Below are positions 47,025-57,796 of a DNA stretch of 64,000 nucleotides, piece by piece. This DNA is from Adiantum capillus-veneris (Eukaryota; Streptophyta; Polypodiopsida; Polypodiales; Pteridaceae). How positions within the stretch are numbered: the stretch's first letter is position 1; the number at the start of each line of letters is the position of its first letter. The DNA lies in the NCBI GenBank assembly GCA_014529385.2, contig CM043969.1, positions 32,344,446 to 32,408,445 of the forward strand, written 5' to 3'. A program made the position numbers and the translations under genes. The notes under the pieces are model-generated. The model was not told where the DNA came from. It saw nothing but the letters and a program-made list of their open reading frames with translations, and made no database searches.

Positions 47025-47424
47025 CCCGAGCACTTTCATCCTCATGCCTTCTTCTCCAGCCAATGGAGCCGTGCCATGCAGGCAAAGCGACTACCCTCTT
47101 GTGTGAACGTTAGGGCGGCGGCAGAGCTGATTCTCTCTGTGTTCCACATGGAAGTGGTGGAAAGGTGCTTCTCTTCCACCTCTCCAATCTGAACCCACCC
47201 TTTGAATTTTTTCCTTTGTCATCCCCCCCTTGGCGTGGGTCGAGCCATGGATCCCATCTGCTGAAAACAAGGAGCAATAAGGTAGGCATGTTTCTGTTAG
47301 ATGGTTTGACTTTTATGAGTGGAAACTTCAATTTGACACTGATCGAGTGGAGCCACTCCAAAACATGTAAGCTGATAGCACGTGAGCTCAACAAGGGGTC
47401 GTATATTTCTTTGTAGGTACAAAA
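45943..47424. other. Intergenic with a poly(C) run
   Basis: No gene was recognised. A GA tract lies at about 46760-46788 and a run of 34 C at 46988-47021. Proline-, arginine- or glycine-rich ORFs here are products of these tracts. Confidence 0.6.
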
Positions 47425-47616
47425 TGTTGGGGTATAAAGCCCAATGTGGTCGCCCAGGTAAGTGGACGGGCCACCAGGTATGTACACATATTCTTTTGTA
47501 AAAACCTAATAAGAACTCACTATGCTCTACACATTACAGTAGAGCGAGTTCACCGTATCGTCGTGCTCTTCTTCTCGCACTCTCTCTCGCGTCGCACTTC
47601 CGCTCATACTCCTTCA
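47425..47616 (+). repeat. 5' LTR of the copia element
   Basis: 192 bp, TG...CA, preceded by CAAAA. The promoter of the element RNA should lie here. It contains a CT-rich stretch before the end. Confidence 0.96.
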
Positions 47617-47618
47617 AC

Positions 47619-47634
47619 TGGGATCAAAGCTCAG
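47619..47634 (+). promoter_or_regulatory. Primer-binding site of the copia element
   Basis: TGGGATCAAAGCTCAG starts 2 nt after the LTR. It resembles the initiator-tRNA-Met site usual in plant copia elements (TGGTATCAGAGC) with some mismatches. Confidence 0.65.
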
Positions 47635-48716
47635 ATCGAGGCTCGGGGAAGCACTGCAGGAGGCTAGAGTCACCAGCTCAGATTGGAGTGAAATTCGACA
47701 GGCAAAGACACGGCCCCAAATCTTGTGGGAAGACCCGTAGGGCTAGGTGTGCTTCAGAATTTCATTCTGAGGTCATCTCGGCCACCGTTCAGCTTCGACA
47801 AAGTTCTGCACAGGCCATTTTCGACTACGTGGTCTCAGCGGGTGCAGATCCGACTCTGCAAATTTGGGGTTTTCGGCCTACGACTGCAGGTGCTGAGGAT
47901 ATCCACACTCCCAGAGTGTTGATTTGTGGCTGTCTACACATCGAAGGACGGCTCACAGTTCTTGGAGGCGTGTCACATACGACACGGGCGCATCTACACA
48001 CAGACTGTAGGCGACATCCACTAGTTCATCAGGTAGCTTGTGTTTGCTGCTTGATATTCCAAATTTCATCCTAACATTGCAGGTACTTCCACATGGGATG
48101 TATTGTCAGAGATGATGAATGTCTGTTGAGGGTTTGCTGGCTGTGAGTCACGCAGCAAACAACCGCCGCAGCGGTTACAGCGTACAGTGGGAAATTTGTG
48201 GATGTATGACTTTGTGGGAAGTCTATGTACTGTCAGATTTACTGCAGCCTTTGTTGAGGGTCGAGTGAGGTTTTATTGAGCTGGGGGATTCTCGAATGTT
48301 GAGATCCTTTCGGTGATACAGGTCTTGGAGCGATCCCTCAAGCACCCTTAGATAGGCAGCTAGGATGTATTGACTGTGAGTTAGACAGTTGGGATTGCAT
48401 CTTTGCTTTACTGCCGTTGAGGCATTGTCGCAGTCTATGCTTACAGGACAGTGACAGGACAGTCAGAGACAGTACAGGTGCAGGACAGGTTTACCCACAG
48501 CTTACAGTGTTAGAGAGACAGTGTTTTTTGAACTATTTTTTGGTCTGTTTTTTTAGTACACCAGAGCCATTTTACAAAGGAGACTCTGCCGAAATTTATG
48601 CAGAATCTGAAGCTTTCTTGGTTCATTTGACAGGTTGATATTGGTTCAGAGGTCAGTTTACAGGGGAAACTCTGCCGAATTTTTCCCAGGAAAGTAAACC
48701 ACTGTGAAGCGTAGCT
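47635..48716 (+). promoter_or_regulatory. Leader of the copia element
   Basis: A noncoding leader of about 1.1 kb before gag. It contains an ACAGG-rich run at 48437-48495 and the segment 48256-48331 shared with the leader of the Ty3 element at 31113. Two copies of a CTCTGCCGAA(A/T)TTT motif lie near 48588 and 48670. Confidence 0.7.
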
Positions 48717-48982
48717 ATGGCTGGATCACAGGACACTGCTCTTTACAATATCAAGAAGCTGGATGAAACCAATTTCCCATTGTGAAAGAAGCAGATTTGG
48801 CACGTGTTGGTACAAAAGAAGCAGATAAAACCTATAAAGCTCAAGGGGATAAAACCAGAAGATATGGACGAAGATGAATGGAGCGAAATGGATGAATTGG
48901 CACTTTCTACCATTATGCTGACTTTGGCAGAAAGCGTTTACTTCAATGTAGCAGACGAGGTGTCGGCTTATCAAGCATGGTT
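48717..48982 (+). pseudogene. copia gag, 5' part
   Basis: The ATG at 48717 starts the frame. A TGA at 48783-48785 falls where copia Gag proteins normally have Trp (NFPL-stop-KKQI), consistent with TGG to TGA. The frame then continues to the CACTA insertion at 48986 and resumes at 56743-56746. Gag is the particle protein. Confidence 0.88.
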
Positions 48983-49009
48983 AAACACTACAAGAGGCTC
49001 TTCACATTA

Positions 49010-49135
49010 GCGACGCTCACACAGCGACGCTCAAAAAAAAAATTCCCGGCGTCGCTATGAGCGTCGCAAATTTACAAAGAAATTTGCGACGCTCATAGCG
49101 ACGTTTATAGCGACGCTCATAGCGACGCCAGCTGG
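49010..49135. repeat. 5' subterminal repeats of the CACTA element
   Basis: About nine copies of AGCGACGC or its complement. Positions 49050-49073 and 49080-49103 form a perfect 24-bp inverted repeat around a 6-nt loop (ACAAAG). Such arrays are the binding sites of the TNPA-type protein in the family. Confidence 0.85.
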
Positions 49136-49218
49136 GGTAAAAAAAATAACCAAGCGCGCCCAAAAACTCAGATCTCAGATCTGAGTTTTTCGACGCCCTC
49201 AAGCAAAGAGCAGGTAAC

Positions 49219-49226
49219 GCTCTCCC

Positions 49227-49261
<35 letters not shown>

Positions 49262-49412
49262 CTTTTACACACACACACACACACACACGAGGAGAGGAAG
49301 GAGAGACAGGTATGCTCCTTCCCTCTCCTCATTCTCATGTTCCCTTCCTCTCTTTCTCTCTCCCTCGCTCTCTCTCTCACACACACACACATACACACAC
49401 ACATATAGTGTT

Positions 49413-49462
<50 letters not shown>

Positions 49463-49735
49463 CAAAAACGCACACACATACATAAACAAAGAATGCACAC
49501 ACACATTGAGAGAGAAAAAGAGAGAGAGAGCATGCATAAACAAAAAACGCACGCATTGAGAGAGGAAAAGAGAGAGAGAACATGCATAAACAAAAAATGC
49601 ACACATTGAAAGAGGAAAAGAGAGAGAGAACATGCATAAACAAAAAACGCACACATTGAAAGAGGAAAAGAGAAAGAAAACATGCATACGATCCAAAAAA
49701 ACGCACACACATTGAGAGAGAAAGAAAGAGAAACT
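49219..49735. repeat. Microsatellite cluster and 60-bp tandem repeats
   Basis: CT, CA and GA tracts (49222-49466) are followed by about four copies of a roughly 60-bp unit containing CATGCATAAACAAAAAACGC and GAGAGAGGAAAAGAGAG (49480-49735). They lie in the 5' noncoding part of the CACTA element. ORFs across them are artefacts of composition. Confidence 0.85.
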
Positions 49736-50661
49736 AAGGGAGCGTCGTAGGAAACTAATTAAGATTAAAAGACGTAAAGATCTAGCCGACGAGGAGTTGA
49801 ACTGAAGACCTATTATTCAAGAGAGAAATGGCATAATCAATCTATCATACTTGGCATGGGTGATAGAAAGGTTATACCATTTATCTCTTTTTATTGGCAC
49901 ACACATCCACACACGCGCACACACACAGGAAGAAGAGAGTTATAACGTCGTAGGAAACTATCTTAAAAGACGTTAAAGATTAGGTTATATGTAGACTTAC
50001 ATTAAATTAAATTTAGGTTTATTTTTAACTAGATTTACGTTTATTTAAGCTAGATTTAGATTTATGTTATATTAGATTAGATGCGGGTCTCCATAGACTG
50101 CGATGCCTGCATGAAGCGGGTGAAGAAAGCCCTCAATGGAATATAGGGTATTGCTGCCTTCACTCATAGTGGGCTCCGTCGATCCAAAAGTACTGGTGAA
50201 ATGTCTTCAGAAGATAGGGAAGAAGGTGGATCTTCAGGGCGGCAAGAGTCACTACATCCCCGACACAATGACCATCTAGACAACCTCTAGTCATTAGACT
50301 TACGTTAAATTAGATTTAGCTTTATTTTTAGTTAGATTTACGTTTATTTAGATTTACGCTTATTTACGTTAGATCGAGTCCACGCAAGAATTACTGTCGG
50401 TTTAGGGTTTAGAGTTAGACGAACAGTGAAAAGATCTACTGTGAAAAGATGTTAAGATGAAGTGAAGTGCTACAGCTAGAGAAGAGGCAAAGGGATTTTG
50501 TCCACTACATGCAGTATCATGTAGGCGTGGGTGTCTAGATTTCTTGTACCCACAAATATAGGTATTGACCAATAAAGACGAGATTATAACCCGGTGGTTC
50601 TGATCTCCGTGCACCTCTAGACCGAGGTGTGCGGGGATTGGACATGACTAGAGAATGTGAG

Positions 50662-50664
<3 letters not shown>

Positions 50665-50715
<51 letters not shown>
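50665..50715. repeat. (GA)n microsatellite
   Basis: A GA tract about 65 bp upstream of the transposase start codon. Confidence 0.95.
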
Positions 50716-50718
<3 letters not shown>

Positions 50719-50780
50719 GACGAAGAATGCCAATAGAATATTAAATTTGTTGTCTAGGTTATAAGTTTTTTATCCTCATT

Positions 50781-53700
50781 ATGAGTAGCGACGAGGATGT
50801 GGGACCGTCCAACCGAAACACCTATCTCTCAACGAGGGTCTTATGTCCTTGTAATCAATGCAAGCATGCTGTGCGACGGACAAGACGTGTTTCTTTGCAG
50901 CACGTTCGTGAATTTGGCGAGTTCGATCCATCTATTATAGATCGAGTTGTTGCCAATTATAACTCGTCGGACTCTGACGCTGGCCAACAAGCAGCAATCT
51001 TGCAACCCAATAGACGTATTCGCAGGCGCTTTGGTAAAGCAGCATATGTGAGGCCACAAGATGTAGCCTCTGACAGCTCGGGGGATGATCATGCAGAGCA
51101 CATTCCCAACGAGGCAATGTTTGAGCCCGAGATTGATGAAATGATCGAGACGATCATGGATTCAGAAAGGCTTATCTATGATGATATGAAAAGTGAAGCC
51201 GATACATCATTGTATAATGGAGCACGTATGTCTAGATTGAAAGCACTCCTGGTTCTTCTCAACATGCAGGCAAAGTTTGGATGGAGTGACACTAGCGTCA
51301 CAGCGCTTTTCAGGTGATCTATTACAATTAGTTTACTTTAATAGAACTCATGGTGTATAATGATCTGATAGATTTTTACACGACTGTATCATATTTTTAT
51401 GTTGTGTAGATTGCTGAAAGAGCACATTCTACCAGCTGACAATGTGATGCCAGATTCCCGAGATGAAGCAAGAAAGATTTTGCGAAACTTGGGGATGGAT
51501 TACAATTCTATCCACGCTTGTCCTAATGACTGCATTCTTTTCAGAGGGGAATACACAGACATGGAGAAGTGTCCGAAATGTGATTCCGAAAGATATCGAG
51601 TAGATCTCCACGGGACAAAAATTCCACAAAAGGTTTTGCGACATTTTCCTTTGCTTCCTCGCATCAAGCATTTCTTCGAATGTAAGTCCATGGCCGCCCT
51701 AGCATCATGGCATGAGGAGAATAAATCTTCGGATGGTGTGCTACGAATTCCTGCAGATTGCGCAGCCTGGAAACATATAGATGGAACATGGTCGGATTTT
51801 GCCAGGGAAGCTCGAAATTTGCGCTTAGGCCTGGCTATGGATGGCGTAAATCCATTTGGTCAAAGATCAACATCTTACAGTGTATGGCCCGTTGTCATCG
51901 TCAACTACAACATTCCCCCGTGGTTGACTACGAAGAAGGGGCACCTATGGCTAAGCTTGATTGTGCCAGGGCGATATAAAGTGGGGAATATGGATGTGTA
52001 TCTTCGTCCACTATTGGAAGAGCTACAACAATTGTGGATTGGCATAGAGGTGGTGGATATGAGCCGACACACAGGACGACGGAATGCTTTGATCAGAGGT
52101 ATTCTAATGTGGACCATGCATGACTATCCCGGGCTAACAGAATGCTCAGGTGATCTATTGACACTCCTCTCTCAGACACTGTAAATCTTGTTTTTCCCCA
52201 TAGTTGATCTATTATCATGTGTATACATGCAGGGCTTCAAACAAGCGGATACAGAGCATGTGTCACATGTGGACCTAGACTGAATGCACGTAGGGCACCC
52301 TCACTGAAGAAGCAAATCTACGAAGGTCATCAAGCGTATCTTCCGGAGAATCATGTGTTACGTGACGGCTTTTTGGGAAGAGAGCCACCAAGGATGTCTG
52401 CACAAGCATGGTTAGAGCAGAAGGAGATGTGCGATGACGGATTGCCTCCAGGGATGAAGAGACTATCTCTATGGTACGAGTTACCATACTGGCCTCGACT
52501 CGTGATCAATCACTTGCTCGATCCAATGCACATATTCAAGAATGTGGGTAATCTACTATGGGACCATTTGACCGGCAAGAAAGATACTTTGGGAGCCAGA
52601 GTTGACCTTAGAAATGTGGATCGTATGGAGCAATATTGGCCGCAAACAGCGTCTGATGGATCGATAAAACTCCCTAAAGCACCATGGATTTTCACAGGAG
52701 ACCAAGAACGCAAAGTAAAAGAGGCCATTCGATCTTTGCGGACCCCCACTGGCGTAATGCACTCGCTCCGAACGTGTTTTACTAAAGAAGGAAAGCTTAC
52801 CGGTTTGAAGTCACACGATTGGCATAAAATGTGTCAGGTACGTTCATAGTGGACTTTAATATCATTGCATAAAATGTGGACTTTAATATCATTGCTGCAC
52901 ATACTTTACAGTTTATTTTACCGGTTGCCATTGAGGGATGTTTGTCTCTCGACATCCGTAACACAATCTACAAACTTGCAAAGCTGGTGCAATGGATCTC
53001 ACAAAAGGAGATCGACGTAGACTCCATACCATTCGCCAAACTAAATGCTGCGGAGCTTGTGTGCATGTTTGAGAAACATTTTCCTACTACAATGCTAACC
53101 ATTCAGGTGCATCTTCTTATTCACATAGTTGATGAGGTGGAAATAGCTGGCACAGTTCATTCCAGATGGATGTTCTTCTTAGAGCGTTTCATGAAAACGC
53201 TTAAGGGATATGTGCGTCAAAAGGCACGTCCGGAGGGTAGCATGGCAGAAGGTTGGTTGGTATCAGAGTCCCTAGTGTACATTGGAGAGTGGCTAGACGG
53301 ATTTGATAAATCCCGGGACACGCTATGGCGAACCATAGATGATGAGCGCATATCTGGGATTGTCATGTGCAATCTCGGTGTTGAGAAGAAGATGACGGAA
53401 GATCTAGAGGCTAAAATCAACCGATTTTGCATGCTTCACAATCCAGTGATGCAAAAGTAGATTTCACAATATGAGGATGCAAAGCAAGAGCGACAAAGGG
53501 CACGAATCGAGTGGAGACAGGGAAGACGACCACCGATGCACTATCCAGCGGTTCTGGAGAGCCTACCAACCTTCATGAGCTTAAGATGGTTGCACAACCA
53601 ATTGAAAAGCGCACAACAATGCGGTGACGAAGTGACTGAAGAAGAGTGGGAGTACTCTCGGGGTTGCGCGACCAAGGTAAGTTTGCAATGTACGACTAGC

Positions 53701-54509
53701 AAGTGACTTTATTTATAAACGTTTGAACGGCCACTCATAATCTTTGTTCGTTGTAGTATAAGTCATACACAGCAGCATGGTGTAAAGGTCGACATTTTAG
53801 GGTGGAACGAATCGACAAAAAGCGTTTTACTCAAGATTGTGGAATCATGGCAAAATTTGAACAGTCTAGTCGACGACGTTCCTCTGATGCAGATCCCGTG
53901 GTGGCGGAACTCACTTACTTCGGCACGCTGCAAGAGATTTTGAGGATCGATTACAGAGGATTTTTTGTCGACTTGTTCGACGTGCAATGGTTCAAGATAA
54001 TCATGGAGGGTCGAAACGCTACTGTGCGTAGAGGAGAGTCTGGTTTTCTTGAGGTGGATTCTACTAAGAAATGGACTGACCTAAGAGACACTTTCGTACT
54101 ACCCGAGCATTGTGAACAAGTAAGTATATAAATAGTTAACATCCCCCTTTTACAAGTTATGTGCTTGAAAGCTCTCATGTAAGTTATGTGGCTCTGGCAG
54201 GTAGTATTTCATCCTACAAAGTCTACATCAAACTGGTGGTACGTCATAGAGTTAGCCCCTCGTAGTGCAAGGACGTATGAAGGCTACCATGTGCCAATCA
54301 CAACGACATCAATGGAGGAGATCAGAGAAGATGCTCAATCAGAAGCCGCTGCGGTGGTGCCAGACGAGCATCAAGATGCTACTACTCTATATGGGGTGCA
54401 TGCAGAGGAGCTACAAAATGAAACAGAGGATATGTGTTTAAACGGAGAGCTCTATATAGATATAGGAAGTTATGCTGAGTTATGCGAGGATGAGAGAGAG
54501 ATCTCTTAA
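50781..54509 (+). CDS. TNP2-type CACTA transposase, six exons
   Basis: Exons joined at GT-AG sites with matching phases: 50781-51313, 51410-52149, 52233-52837, 52912-53676, 53757-54119, 54201-54509, 1104 codons. The N-terminal zinc-type region is CPCNQCKHAVRR. The Transposase_21 region has HACPNDCILFRGEY with CPKCDSERYR, and PPWLTTKKGHLWLSLIVPG. It also has NHLLDPMHIFKNVGNLLWDHL. Exon 4 holds a DUF4218-like domain (FPTTMLTIQVHLLIHIVDE). Exons 5-6 hold a DUF4216-like domain (ELTYFGTLQEILRIDYRGF, later SNWWYVIELAPR). The protein cuts and joins CACTA ends. One in-frame TAG at 53458-53460 (codon 809) interrupts exon 4 between two conserved parts. All splice sites look intact, so the gene is nearly functional. 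Confidence 0.9.
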
Positions 54510-54819
54510 AGCCACAAATATTGTATTTGAACAATTTTGCTCCGTGCTGTAAAAGCTCTAGCTCTCTAAGTAGCTTCCATGGTGTGTAACGCTCTTTTCT
54601 ACTCGCGCTCACATCTTTTGATTGAAAATTCTGAGTTTTCGACTTGCCTCTTCTACCACTCGATTCATTGCGTCATTGTATTTATATGCGTCATTACGTC
54701 ATTGTATTTAATGGTCTTTGCGTCATTGTCTACTCTATTCATTCAATATTAAGTTTAAATATTCGTGTGTTTAATGCAGGTATGGATGATGAGGAGTTTC
54801 TTCTTCTTTGTCACCGCAG

Positions 54820-56094
54820 CAGAGACAGTGGTACGTGGAGCGTCATCGCTCTGGCGCATCATCGCGCGTTCCTACACCATCCGCATCTCCCTCTCTTTCG
54901 GAGCATTCGGCGCGCTCCGAAGCTTCGGCGTCGACGAGACGAGCGTCACACTCGTCTAGACACCGGCGCTCTAGTGGTGGCGGTGGCGGTTGTTGTGGGG
55001 ATTCCGCCACCGATGCCTCCACACCGCCTCGTGTTCGACGAGGCTCTTTACCCTCCCCTTCTTTGCCCGCCCCCACACCAGCCACAGCATCGCCGTCTAC
55101 GCCAGGTTTTGCACGGCTGACTGTTCCTAGAAGCTACACACCTCTACCTACTCCGCCAGGAGCCACCCCACTCGACACTCCTCGCTTCGGGGCCCAGATG
55201 CCGGTGGAGACACCTGACGTCCGTACCCCCATCGACACGCCGCTAGAGACCCCTGCCGGGACACCCAGGTTCACGCGTCACCGGCCAGAGGGCTTGCCTT
55301 ACTCCGTCGACATCAGCGGCGGCATCATCATGGATGATGACGGCAAGAAGGTGATCTCGCGCATGCGTGGTCTTTGCTCTCAGCTGTTTAGACACTATAT
55401 ACTAAACAAATGGAGTGAAGTACCAAGTGATTTAAAAAACAGAGTCATCAGCATACTTCATGATGAGTTTCCCGTTCCAACACGGGATCAGCGCTTCAAT
55501 GAAGACCTGATGAAGATTCGAATGCGCGAATACTGCAAACACAAGCGTTCCGAAGTGCAAAAAGCAATCAAGAATGGGTGGAATAGGCCAGATTGGCTGG
55601 CCAAAGAAGATTGGAAGAATGCGAAGAAAGCAGCGCGCGAGAATCCCGACAAGTGGAAGCAACAAAAGGATGCAGCCAGAGCGCGAGTAGAGGCAGGGAG
55701 CTCGCACCACTTGGGGAGCGGTGGATGGGCATCATTTGAGGCCGATTTTGTAAGTCTTTTCACATTGCTCTTTATGCATGTTCGATAGTTTAGGGTTTAT
55801 GAGTTTTTTAGTTCTAACATAATGAAATCTTTGTATATTTTGACAGTGGTCGATGACAGGACGTGATCCCACACCGTACGAGCGCGAGTACGCAGGCAGG
55901 AAGGGCTTAAACGCCCTGATGGACATTCTCAGTTCTCGCGGCGGCATGGTTAGTATTAGGGTTTACTCTTTTTTATTTTTTGTATTGTTTTATAAATGTC
56001 GTTATATGTTTATACTTACTGAAAACTGTCTTATTGTCTTTTTTTGCAGAATCCGACAGATACGCCGCTTGGACGCGATGAGACGTCTGATTAG
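54820..56094 (+). CDS. Second CACTA gene (Ptta/En-Spm-like plant transposase family)
   Basis: Three exons join in phase 0: 54820-55749, 55847-55948, 56050-56094 (stop TAG), 358 codons. The first exon is preceded by a strong acceptor (TTCTTCTTTGTCACCGCAG). The start codon must lie in an upstream exon that I did not find. Residues about 1-80 are Ser/Arg-rich and 80-160 Pro/Thr-rich with repeated TP and DTP motifs. The remainder is a basic region (YILNKWSEVPSDLKNRVIS, then NGWNRPDWLAKEDW) like the second ORF of plant En/Spm elements. GC content is much higher than in surrounding DNA. By family knowledge it may bind subterminal repeats or act as a regulator; that role is inferred. Confidence 0.75.
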
Positions 56095-56457
56095 ACGACG
56101 TCAGTTTAGCCGTAGCTAGATAGCATTAGTTTAGGGTTTCTCATAGCTTATGTATCATGAGACGGATTTTATACGTCTTTTTGAACCATGTATATTATTA
56201 CATTTGTCACCGCAATTCCTTTTGCCAATCAATTCTTTATGCCTATGATGTTGTACAATTGTCATTATTACATTTGCCAATCAATTCAGTTTGTCTATGA
56301 TGTGTACAATTGTCAATTTTGCAAACAATGCGTCTTGTGGGTGACTATTTTGGGTCTATTATTTACCTTTGCACTTTTTTTAAAAAGTGAATCAAGTACA
56401 ATATGGTTGATGGGTGGCAGGGCATTCAATGCCCTGCCACCAAAAAAATATTCTCTC

Positions 56458-56715
56458 AAGCGTCGCTATAAGCGTCGCTATTTATGGCTCTGTAGCGTCG
56501 CTATATGCGTCGCTATACTCTTCTGTGAGAGCGTCGCTATAAGCGTCGCTATAGGCGTCGCTATAGACGTCGCTATATAGCGACGTCTATAGCGACGCCT
56601 ATAGCGACGCTTATAGCGACGCATATAGCGACGCTCTTGTAGCGACGCTTTTAGCGACGGTTATAGCGACGCCGGGGGTTATAAAAACCCAGTGTATTTC
56701 CGTCGCTATAGGCGT
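56458..56715. repeat. 3' subterminal repeats with a 92-bp perfect palindrome
   Basis: About 18 copies of GCGTCGCTAT or its complement. Positions 56531-56576 and 56577-56622 are exact reverse complements with no loop (46 bp per arm), so the array flips orientation at 56576/56577. Confidence 0.92.
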
Positions 56716-56745
56716 CACAAGAGCACATAACCTCTTGTAGTGAAA

Positions 56746-57796
56746 GCTGAGTGATCTTTATGAGAAGCAGAGTGCAGCTTCACAGGTATACTGGCTTAAG
56801 AAGCTTGTTGACTTGAAGATGAAAGAAGGGACACCTATGTCCAATCATCTGAATGAATTGAACACAATCTACAGTCAGTTGTCAGCTCAAGGTGTCAAGT
56901 TTGATGAACCTGTTAGAGCTCTGTTCCTGTTGATCACATTACCGGAAAGTTGGGACACTTTTCGCACAGCTTTGAGTAATTCTGCACCTCCAGATGGTTT
57001 GAACATAGCAGGTGTAGAAGGAAGTCTTCTTACTGAAGAAACCAATAGAAAGACAATGGACAAAGGCAAAGGAACAGCCTTAGTTGTCAGGGGAAGGACC
57101 AAAGAAAAGTACAAAGGTGAAAAGAGGAATCAATCTCGTAGCAAGTCCCGCAGTGCTAAAGGCAAGAGTGACATAGAATGCTACCATTGTGGCAAGAAGG
57201 GTCACATGAAAAGAGACTGCAAAGAATGGAAAGCAGAAAAAGGCAAAGAGAAAGCTGAAGACCATGGTGAGAAGAACAAGTCCTCAATGAAGATTCAAGA
57301 AATAAATTTGACAAACACTGTTGCAGAGGATGACAGTCTAGTGTCAGGAGACATCTACTTCTTGAAGAATACAATGGACTCAGCTCTTCTTACAGAATCT
57401 GGTGGAAATGCACTGAGTGACTGGATTATAGACTCAGGGGCATCACTTCATGTGTCTCCAAACAAGGAGTGGTTTACCTCTTATGTGACCACTAAAGATC
57501 ATGTTCGGCTAGGCAATGGGCAGACATGTGAGATCTTAGGTGTTGGAGATGTTCAATTGAAGTTTCAGAATGGTTCTTTTTTCACGCTGAAGAATGTGAG
57601 ACATGTTCCCGCAATTACAAAGAGCTTGATCAGCACAGGTTTACTTGATGATGCTCGCTACGTCACCACTTTTGGACAGAACATGTGGAAGATATCCAAG
57701 GGTTCTATGACAGTAGCACATGGAGTAAAGTCTGGAGGACTTTACATGATTTATGTATCAAATGTCTCTAAAAATGTAATCAATGTAACCGAGTAG
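56746..57796 (+). pseudogene. copia gag 3' part and protease
   Basis: The frame resumes after the CACTA element with LSDLYEKQSAA, continues through the capsid part (MSNHLNELNTI, ITLPESWDTF) and the CCHC knuckle CYHCGKKGHMKRDC. The aspartic protease has WIIDSGASLHVSP and ends near the NVRHVP segment. TAG at 57794-57796 stops the frame. The same frame continues into integrase. Confidence 0.93.

Larger units (their letters stand above)
48986..56742 (+). mobile_element. CACTA (En/Spm-type) DNA transposon
   Basis: The element starts CACTACAAGAGG and ends CCTCTTGTAGTG, perfect 12-bp terminal inverted repeats of the CACTA type. A 3-bp target duplication AAA (48983-48985 and 56743-56745) flanks it. 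Both ends carry many copies of a subterminal 10-mer GCGTCGCTAT in either orientation (49010-49135, 56458-56715). Two genes lie inside on the plus strand: a TNP2-type transposase and a second, shorter protein. It inserted into the gag of the copia element. Removing it with one AAA restores the gag reading frame. At 7757 bp it has the size of an autonomous element. Confidence 0.97.

Noticed and set aside
46701-47192. Proline-rich ORF of 163 codons
   Set aside because: The proline run is the poly(C) tract. The rest has no recognisable domain or splice structure.
49168-49712. ORFs rich in Leu, Phe and Ser repeats (up to 180 codons)
   Set aside because: They are produced by the 60-bp tandem repeats and dinucleotide tracts in the CACTA 5' region.
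49480-49735. Regularly spaced repeats resembling a CRISPR array
   Set aside because: Units are contiguous without unique spacers, are AT/GA-rich and lie in a plant transposon. A simple tandem repeat explains them.
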